Assembly (NCBI GenBank): GCA_025937835.1
Contig: JAICQO010000004.1
Span: 1 to 64,000 of the forward strand
Length of the DNA stretch: 64,000 nt
Direction of reading: 5' to 3'
Origin: Polyangiaceae bacterium
GTDB lineage: Bacteria; Myxococcota_A; Polyangia; Polyangiales; Polyangiaceae
The notes beneath the pieces were generated by a model, which saw nothing but the letters and a program-made list of their open reading frames with translations, was not told the origin of the DNA and searched no databases. The position numbers and the translations under genes are program-made. How positions within the stretch are numbered: the stretch's first letter is position 1; the number at the start of each line of letters is the position of its first letter. Shown here one piece after another: positions 57,630 through 64,000 of this stretch.

Positions 57630-59048
57630 ATGCTGGATTCGCTGATCGCAGGCATGGTCGTCGCCGGTCGATACCGACTCGATCAGCGGTTCGCGAGCGG
57701 AGCTTGTGGCTCGCTGTGGCACGCCAAGGACGAAACCACGCACCTGCCGTGCACGGTTCGCCTGGCTGATACCGGCGTCGTGGATCTGCGCGCGGCGCGC
57801 GAGCGCTTCGAGCGCGAGGTCCAGGCCGCCGAGGCCTTGCGCTGCGAGAACGTGGTGAACGTGATCGACCACGGCGAGTGGAGCGACATGCCGTTCGTCG
57901 TGTTCGAGGCGTTGCAGGGCGAGGACCTGGCGACGCGCCTGCGCCGCGAGGGCCGGCTCGACCCCGCCCAGGTGATCGAGCTCGTGTCGGACATCGCACA
58001 CGCGCTGAGCCGCGCGCACGACCTCGGCATCGTGCATCGGGATCTCAAGCCGGAGCAGATTTTCCTGGTGCGCGTCGGCGCGCGCGAGGTCGCCAAGGTG
58101 CTCGACTTCGGAGTCGCAGGCGCCGGTTCGGCGCTGCATCGCGCCACCAAGGTGGGGCACCACCTCGGGCTGCCGCTGTACACGAGCCCGGAGCAGGCCG
58201 CGGGCGAACCGGTAGATTTTCGCTCGGATCTATGGGCGCTCGGCGCGGTCGCCTATCACTGCCTGGTCGGGCGCCCACCGTTCGACAGCCCGGCGCTCGA
58301 CACGCTGCTCACCCAGATTTCCTCGGGGGACGTGCCGGAGCTCCACGGGCTGGATCCGGACTTGCCCGCCGCGCTCGACGCCTGGTGCGAGAACGCGCTG
58401 TCGCGCGATCCCGAGCTGCGTTTCCAGTCCGCCGAAGAGCTTTCGGACGCCTTCGCCCACGCGTTCCAGCGGGCCACGCTCACCGGTCACCCCTCGCCCG
58501 AGTGGCGGGCGCGCGAGGTTCGACGCTCGATTTCGCCGGCCACGGACAGCTTCAGCGAAGCGCCGCTCAGCCGCCAGCGCGCGGCCTGGGTGTCGCCGGC
58601 GCGGCGCCGCGCGCTGCGCGTGTCGGCTGGCGCCATGCTCGGTTTGCTCGTGGTGATGCTCGGCGTGGCGCTGCTGCGGGAGCCGCCCCGCTCGAGCAAT
58701 CTGGCCTCGCTTTCACCCGCCAAGCCGGCTGCCAACCGCGCGTCATCGGAAGCAGCGAAAGCCGCTCCGGCCACGGTAGCCGAGGTCGAAAAGGTCACGC
58801 CCCCCGTCGCGGAAGAGAATCAAACGCTGCTGCCCGCGCTGGCCGAGGCCGCGCCGTGCCAGGCCCTGCCCGCCGGCGCCGCGCCGATCGCCGGGCCAGC
58901 CGCTACTGCGCCCGCGTCCCCCGTGGTGCCCGCGAAAGCCAAGCCGAGCACTGAAGACAGCGCGGCCCGTCGCGAGCGCAAGACCGCAGCGCGCCGTGAC
59001 GCCAGCGTGCTGCGCAGCGTGAGCGACGAGCCGGACTACGGCATCTGA
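57630..59048 (+). CDS. Ser/Thr protein kinase-fold protein, possible pseudokinase
   Basis: YRLDQRFASGACGSLWHAKDETTHLPCTVRLAD; GIVHRDLKPEQIFLVRVGAREVAKVLDFGVAG; LPLYTSPEQAAGEPVDFRSDLWALGAVAYHCLVGRPPF; C-terminal TM MLGLLVVMLGVALL. Confidence 0.9.
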   Translation: MLDSLIAGMVVAGRYRLDQRFASGACGSLWHAKDETTHLPCTVRLADTGVVDLRAARERFEREVQAAEALRCENVVNVIDHGEWSDMPFVVFEALQGEDLATRLRREGRLDPAQVIELVSDIAHALSRAHDLGIVHRDLKPEQIFLVRVGAREVAKVLDFGVAGAGSALHRATKVGHHLGLPLYTSPEQAAGEPVDFRSDLWALGAVAYHCLVGRPPFDSPALDTLLTQISSGDVPELHGLDPDLPAALDAWCENALSRDPELRFQSAEELSDAFAHAFQRATLTGHPSPEWRAREVRRSISPATDSFSEAPLSRQRAAWVSPARRRALRVSAGAMLGLLVVMLGVALLREPPRSSNLASLSPAKPAANRASSEAAKAAPATVAEVEKVTPPVAEENQTLLPALAEAAPCQALPAGAAPIAGPAATAPASPVVPAKAKPSTEDSAARRERKTAARRDASVLRSVSDEPDYGI

Positions 59049-59986
59049 GCGTCCGCTCCGTCGAAGCGGAACCACTGCGTCGGGTGCTCCGACAAAAACG
59101 CTTCGAGCGCGTCCACTGTGGTCTGCGCAGCGGCTCCTCGAGCAGCGGCGTCGGCCGTCCGCGTCAAGGCGACGGCAGGGCGTACGCGCACCTCGTAATC
59201 GAAGAAGCCGACGCGGCGGGCGAACACCGGCACGATCGGCGCGCCGCTCAGCTGGGCCAGGCGAAATGGGCCTTCTGGCACCCGAAAGGGCCGATCGAAC
59301 AGCTCCGCCGACAGCGCGCGGCCGCTCGGCGCGCCGCGGTCGAGCTGCAGCGCCACGATCCCGCCGCGCTCGAGGTGCCGCAGCAGGCTCACGCCCGCGA
59401 GCAGATCGTCGCCCACGTGCAGTACGCGCACGCCCTCGCGCTCGCGCACGGCGTCGTGGAGATCGCGCGCTTCGCGATCGCGCTCACGCTGCATCACGAC
59501 CACGACCTCGGCGCGCGTGCGTTGACCGAGCGCGCGCGTGAGCGCGTCCCACGGCCCGGCGTGGGCGGTGACCACGATCGCGCCGCGACCTCCGGCTAGC
59601 GCACGCGCGAGCTCGTCTTCTCCGAGCACCGTGAGCCGTGCCCGCTCGGACTCCGGCCGTCCCGCAGCCAGCGCCTCCGCCAGGCAGTGCGCATAGCTCG
59701 TGAACGTACGGAGCACGGCCTGGGACTCCCGCAGCGCCGGCTGCTCTCCCTGGACCCAGCGCAGCGTATCGCGGACCTGACGGCGAGCGTGAGGCAGCGC
59801 GAGCGCAAAGGCCGCTCCGAACACGCTCGGGCTGTAGCGCACCCAAAACCTGGGACCGTGCCGTGCGCCCGCATGCGCCAACTTCCGCCAGAAAGCGCCG
59901 TCGTGGGCGAACGCGCCGAGTGACGAAACCGCCGAAAGCGAGAGCCGCGACGCGAGCTCGCGGATTTGCGCTCGATTTCGCTGCAC
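59036..59986 (-). CDS. LpxL/HtrB-like lipid A acyltransferase family protein
   Basis: GGRGAIVVTAHAGPWDALTRAL; LLRHLERGGIVALQLDRGAPSGRALSAELFDRPFRVPEGPFRLAQLSGAPIVPVFARR. Confidence 0.82.
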   Translation of the reverse strand: MQRNRAQIRELASRLSLSAVSSLGAFAHDGAFWRKLAHAGARHGPRFWVRYSPSVFGAAFALALPHARRQVRDTLRWVQGEQPALRESQAVLRTFTSYAHCLAEALAAGRPESERARLTVLGEDELARALAGGRGAIVVTAHAGPWDALTRALGQRTRAEVVVVMQRERDREARDLHDAVREREGVRVLHVGDDLLAGVSLLRHLERGGIVALQLDRGAPSGRALSAELFDRPFRVPEGPFRLAQLSGAPIVPVFARRVGFFDYEVRVRPAVALTRTADAAARGAAAQTTVDALEAFLSEHPTQWFRFDGADAQMP

Positions 59987-60032
59987 GCGCGCATGCTAGC
60001 ATTCAGCGCTTCCAAAAGACTGAGGGGTTCCA

Positions 60033-61652
60033 GTGAAAAACGTCGGCGCCTGGCTCGGGGTCCTGTGCTTTTTTTCGATCGTCGCGGGCAGTGCGTGCAG
60101 CGACGACGACGGTTCGAGCGACGGAACCGGCGGCACGAACGGCGAAGGCGGCAGCAGTGACAGCGGCGGCTCGCCCCAGGGCGGCGCTGCGGGGAACCCC
60201 GGCTCGGGCGACCAAGGCGGTAGCTCCGGGTGCGTGGTCGATTTCCCCTGCGAAGAGCGCGAGGCGGAGTGCGTCGGTGGAAGCGCCATTCAACATCTCC
60301 GCACCGTGAGCTGCAGGGAGTCGTGCCCGCCCGGCCCGTGCAGCGGCGGCTCCTGCGAGCCCGAGGGGGAACCGCAGGATTGTCCCGAGGGCACCGCGTG
60401 CCGCGACGTCCGCGTCTCACTCTACGGTTACACCGCGGTCTGCGACGACGGCAGCGGGGGCAGCGGGGGCAATCAGGACTACGAGCCTTGCGGCAACGGC
60501 CAGCGCGAGTCCGGTGAGTCGTGCGACGACGGCAACCGCCTGGCGGGTGACGGCTGCGGGCCGAGTTGCCGGATCGAGCCCGGTTGGGTCTGCGAGCCCG
60601 ATCACCCGTGCCAGTCCCTGCTGGTCGACGAGCCGTGCGAAGACGCGTGCTGGGGCGAGGACGCTTGCCTCGAGAACGCCTCTCACCTCACCTGTGTCTG
60701 CGACGCCGTGCGTCCCGAGGACTGCGCAGACATCCGCTTCCGAAGCCTGTCGCGGCTCGACGGCAACACCGGCTGCAACGCCGCTGCGATCAGCGGCGAC
60801 GGCACCGTCGTCGTGGGTGGCTGCAGCTTGCAGGCTCCGAACTTCGGCGTGTTCGAGGACACGGCAGCCGTCTGGAGCCTCGGTGGAGGCGTACGAGAGT
60901 TCGAAGATCCCGTGGCCACGCAGCTGACCGCCCTCAGCACCGACGGCTCGGTGATCGCCGGCGTGGACGCCGAGGGCATCGGTTACCGCTGGGTCGACGG
61001 TGAACCCGAGCTCATCGCCGCGGATTTCATGCCCTGGGGCATCAGCGCCGACGGCGGCATCGTGGTCGGCTCCGAGGGAGGCCAGCCGGCGGTGTGGAGC
61101 GAGGGCGAGCTTGGCTATTTCGCCGGCCCCGACGGCGAGACGGAAGGCGCGGTGCAAGCCGTGAACCTCGCAGGTGACACCTTCGTGGGGTACGTCCGTT
61201 TCGATGGCAGCTTTCGCGCCGTGCGCTGGGACGCCGCGGGCTTCGCCGAAGCGCTGCCGGTCCCCGCGGATGCCAGCGAATCCGAAGCCGTGGCCATCAA
61301 CGACGACGGCTCGGTGATCGTCGGCACGATCTGGCACGATGACGAGACCACCGCGATCCGTTGGAGCGGCGACGACTACGAGCTCCTCGTCGCGCCGCCG
61401 CCGAGCGGCGCCTGGGCGCTCAGCGCCGACGGCAGTGTGATCGTGGGCGGAGCCGCAGCCGGACCCTGGCTCTGGCACGCCGACGGCTCCGGCGAGAGCC
61501 TGATCGAGCTAGGCGGAGTCGACCCTGCGTATTGGGCAATGAGCGCTTCTGCCATTTCCGCCGACGGCAAGACCGTCGGCGGCACGGCCCAGTACATCGC
61601 CGACGACCGCATCAATCACGGGACCCGCGCCTTCGTTCTGTATCTACCGTGA
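60033..61652 (+). CDS. Putative lipoprotein: DUF4215-like Cys-rich repeat plus seven HAF-like repeats (predicted beta-propeller)
   Basis: LCFFSIVAGSACSDDDGSS lipobox; CGNGQRESGESCDDGNRLAGDGCGPSCRIEPGWVCE; repeated A(I/L)SxDGSVIVG...AxRW units. Confidence 0.8.
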   Translation: MKNVGAWLGVLCFFSIVAGSACSDDDGSSDGTGGTNGEGGSSDSGGSPQGGAAGNPGSGDQGGSSGCVVDFPCEEREAECVGGSAIQHLRTVSCRESCPPGPCSGGSCEPEGEPQDCPEGTACRDVRVSLYGYTAVCDDGSGGSGGNQDYEPCGNGQRESGESCDDGNRLAGDGCGPSCRIEPGWVCEPDHPCQSLLVDEPCEDACWGEDACLENASHLTCVCDAVRPEDCADIRFRSLSRLDGNTGCNAAAISGDGTVVVGGCSLQAPNFGVFEDTAAVWSLGGGVREFEDPVATQLTALSTDGSVIAGVDAEGIGYRWVDGEPELIAADFMPWGISADGGIVVGSEGGQPAVWSEGELGYFAGPDGETEGAVQAVNLAGDTFVGYVRFDGSFRAVRWDAAGFAEALPVPADASESEAVAINDDGSVIVGTIWHDDETTAIRWSGDDYELLVAPPPSGAWALSADGSVIVGGAAAGPWLWHADGSGESLIELGGVDPAYWAMSASAISADGKTVGGTAQYIADDRINHGTRAFVLYLP

Positions 61653-61764
61653 GCGTTCCGCGCCCGCGTGGGCAGGAGGACGTTCGTCTCGAAGCGCTGG
61701 GCCCGAGCGACGCTCTACGGCGCGGAGCCAATGCGTCACCTCGACAGCGAGCGCTGAGCGGTCT

Positions 61765-62511
61765 ATGAGCCGGGTGGTGTTGGGTCCCGACATCACCTGC
61801 GACGCGTTGCTGGGCGGCGCGGTGGAGCTGCTGCAGCCGCGAGAGGGTTACCGCGTCAACGTCGACTCGATCCTGCTCGCGGCCTTCGCCAGCGGGCGGC
61901 GCGTCGCGCTCGCGGTGGACCTCGGCTCCGGCGTGGGAGCCCTCGCGCTCCTCGCGCACCATCGCGGGCTCGCGCGGGAGCTCGCGCTCGTCGAACGCGA
62001 GGCAGCGCTCGCCGAGCTCGCGCGCCAGAACCTCGATCGCGCGGCTCTATCGGGCCGCGTGTTCGTGCGCGATCTGGACGCTCAGGGCCTGCCGCTCGAG
62101 CTCCGCGGAAAGGCCGGCCTCGTCCTCAGCAATCCGCCGTTCTTCAACGACTCCGAGCACCGCGCGCCGCGGTCGGCCGCGCGCAAGGCGGCGCGGCTCG
62201 GGGGCGTGGCGCCGGTCCTCCGCGCCGCGAGCCTCGCGCTGTCCGGGGACAAGGCGCGCGCCGCGTTCGTCTACCCCGCGCGGGGCCTCGAGGCGTTGCT
62301 GACGGCCGCGCGCGCAGCGAGCCTCACCGCCAAGCGTCTGCGCTTCGTGCACGCCTACGAAAGCGAGCCCGCGCGGCTCGCGCTGGTGGAGCTCCGCCGA
62401 GCCAAGCCCGGCGGGCTACTCGTAGAACCGCCGCTCGTCGAGTGGGAGCGCCCGGGTCGGCGAACCGCCGAGCTCTTGCGGCTCACGGCCGGAGCAAGCG
62501 GTCGAAGCTGA
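61765..62511 (+). CDS. TrmN6-like tRNA1(Val) adenine-N6 methyltransferase / small-subunit MTase fold
   Basis: LLQPREGYRVNVDSILLAAFA; AVDLGSGVGALALLA; LVLSNPPFFNDSEHRAPRSAARKAARLGG. Confidence 0.85.
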   Translation: MSRVVLGPDITCDALLGGAVELLQPREGYRVNVDSILLAAFASGRRVALAVDLGSGVGALALLAHHRGLARELALVEREAALAELARQNLDRAALSGRVFVRDLDAQGLPLELRGKAGLVLSNPPFFNDSEHRAPRSAARKAARLGGVAPVLRAASLALSGDKARAAFVYPARGLEALLTAARAASLTAKRLRFVHAYESEPARLALVELRRAKPGGLLVEPPLVEWERPGRRTAELLRLTAGASGRS

Positions 62512-63031
62512 TGGCCGCGGCGGCGCGCACGCTCAGGTGATTGTAGCCGTCGGGCCGCGGCGAGCGGATGGCTTCGAGCCGGTGCGTCGCGCGTTCGTAG
62601 ACGCTGTCGGCGAGGCCCCAACCGGTGCCGAACACGAGCAAAACCGGTGGCCCGGGCTGCAAGAGCCGGCTACGAGCCGCGGAGTATTCGAGCAGCTCGC
62701 CGCGCTCGGCGGCGCTCGTGGTCCAGACCTCCGGCTCCCCGAGGGCGCGGATCGCGTCCTCGAGATCGGGCACGATCGTGAGCAACTCGAGGGCCGGTGA
62801 GCGATCCGGGATCCGGCGAGCGCCGGAGCCGCCGACCCAGTGCGCGCGGACGCGCTCGGCGAGCTCGCGCTGCGCGGCGATCGGGTGGATCACGAAGTAG
62901 TCGCTGAGCCCGTAGCTGTGAGCGCTGCGGGCGATGTCGTGCAGATCCAGGTTGGTGATCGCCGTGGTGACCACGCTCTTCTGCCGATCGAGCACCGGGT
63001 AGTGCACGAGAGCGACCGCGACTCGCCTCAT
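62483..63031 (-). CDS. SPOUT-type RNA methyltransferase (RNA_Me_trans/PF09936-like)
   Basis: MRRVAVALVHYPVLDRQKSVVTTAITNLDLHDIARSAHSYGLSDYFVIHP; PVLLVFGTGWGLADSVYERATHRLEAIRSPRPDGYNHLSVRAAAAISFDRLL; 4-bp overlap with trmD. Confidence 0.85.
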   Translation of the reverse strand: MRRVAVALVHYPVLDRQKSVVTTAITNLDLHDIARSAHSYGLSDYFVIHPIAAQRELAERVRAHWVGGSGARRIPDRSPALELLTIVPDLEDAIRALGEPEVWTTSAAERGELLEYSAARSRLLQPGPPVLLVFGTGWGLADSVYERATHRLEAIRSPRPDGYNHLSVRAAAAISFDRLLRP

Positions 63032-63744
63032 TCTTCGTCGAGCTCCGGCCCCGAGAGCAGATCGGGGCGCCGTTCGCGCGTGCGCTCTAGGGACATCTGC
63101 CGTCGCCAGGCGGCGACCTTGCCGTGATCGCCCGAGGTCAGGATCGCCGGCACGCCGTGGCCGCGAAACTCCGCGGGGCGCGTGTATTGCGGGTACTCGA
63201 GCAGACCCGAGCAGGCGTCGCTGAACGACTCTTCGCCGATCGAGTCTTGGTTGCCGAGCACCCCCGGCGAGAGCCGGATCACCGCCTCGATCACGCACAT
63301 GGCCGGCAGCTCCCCGCCGGTCAGCACGAAGTCGCCGACCGAGATCTCCTGGTCCATGTACAGCCGCACCCGCTCGTCGAAGCCCTCGTAGCGGCCGCAC
63401 ACGATCACGAACGTCGACGCCTCGCCGAGCGACCGCGCCAGCTTCTGATCGAAGCGCGCGCCCTGGGGCGTCATCAAAATCCGCCGGTCGGCGCGCTCCA
63501 CGCCGAGCTTCTTCTCCGCGGCCTCGACAGCGTTCACGATGCAATCCGGGCGCATCACCATGCCGGAGCCGCCGCCGTACGGGGTGTCATCGACCGCGAG
63601 GTGCTTTCCGAGCCCGTGCTGCCGCAAGTTCTCGAACGTGACCTCGAGCTTCCCCGACTCGACGGCGCGGCCGACCAGGCTGGCGCGCAAGAAGCCCTCG
63701 AAGAGCTCGGGAAACAACGTGACGACCGCGACGCGCATGCTCAA
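63028..63744 (-). CDS. trmD: tRNA (guanine37-N1)-methyltransferase
   Basis: MRVAVVTLFPELFEGFLRASLVGRAVESGKLEVTFENLRQHGLGKHLAVDDTPYGGGSGMVM; YEGFDERVRLYMDQEISVGDFVLTGGELPAMCVIEAVIRLSPGVLGNQDSIGEESF. Confidence 0.97.
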   Translation of the reverse strand: MSMRVAVVTLFPELFEGFLRASLVGRAVESGKLEVTFENLRQHGLGKHLAVDDTPYGGGSGMVMRPDCIVNAVEAAEKKLGVERADRRILMTPQGARFDQKLARSLGEASTFVIVCGRYEGFDERVRLYMDQEISVGDFVLTGGELPAMCVIEAVIRLSPGVLGNQDSIGEESFSDACSGLLEYPQYTRPAEFRGHGVPAILTSGDHGKVAAWRRQMSLERTRERRPDLLSGPELDEE

Positions 63745-64000
63745 GCCAGGATCGCGTCCTCGGTCGCGAGCACGATCCGCGTCGCGTCGATCGACTCGAG
63801 GTACTCGGGCCGCAACACGACCTCGACGCAGCTGCCGTCCGGGCGCTCGACGATCAGCGAATCTACCGTCGGGTTGACCACGACCTCGACCGCGCGACCG
63901 AGCAGGCCCGACGGCGTCTCGACCGACGCGCCGATCAGGTCGACCAGGTACGGGCCGCTCTGTTCCGGTCCGCCCTGTGCGCGTTGGGCTTCGAGCGCGG
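63741..64000 (-). CDS. rimM: Ribosome maturation factor RimM, C-terminal part (truncated by window)
   Basis: Reverse-strand translation ..GPYLVDLIGASVETPSGLLGRAVEVVVNPTVDSLIVERPDGSCVEVVLRPEYLESIDATRIVLATEDAILA*; directly upstream of trmD. Confidence 0.85.
   Translation of the reverse strand, partial: ALEAQRAQGGPEQSGPYLVDLIGASVETPSGLLGRAVEVVVNPTVDSLIVERPDGSCVEVVLRPEYLESIDATRIVLATEDAILA

Overview
High-GC bacterial chromosome window, myxobacteria-like by gene content (many Ser/Thr kinases, a kinase with a DUF4388-like C-terminus, Gly-rich and Cys-rich 'CGNG..CDDGN' lipoproteins); the taxonomic call is inference. About 2-29334 is a surface/exopolysaccharide (Wzx/Wzy-type) locus running off the left edge. 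It carries nucleotide-sugar genes (UDP-GlcA 4-epimerase, UDP-xylose synthase, GMD/Fcl, UDP-GlcNAc dehydrogenase-like), a WecA-type priming transferase with an extra C-terminal domain, a Wzc-like BY-kinase, glycosyltransferases including a split Alg14/Alg13-type pair, methyltransferases, a WcaF-like acetyltransferase, a Wzx flippase, two Wzy/WaaL-like proteins and a secreted barrel-like protein with calcium-loop repeats. From about 29 kb on it is mostly housekeeping (rpsB-tsf, gatCA, truB, trpGDC, xer recombinase, rpmB, sdhCAB, rimM-trmD) mixed with signalling and poorly characterised proteins. The strongest second-look items are: a histidine kinase-like protein without its phospho-acceptor His, fused to an intact receiver and encoded next to gatCA; a Ser/Thr kinase with VAIK Lys->Arg and catalytic-loop Asn->Gln changes; a lipoprotein with seven HAF-like repeats; the secreted barrel plus calcium-loop protein; a degenerate gamma-glutamyltransferase-like protein; a FliK/SctP-like orphan; and an inverted repeat in the LysR/sdh divergent promoter. 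I found no CRISPR arrays, transposases, rRNAs or tRNAs. All family calls come from reading translated motifs; no database search was run.
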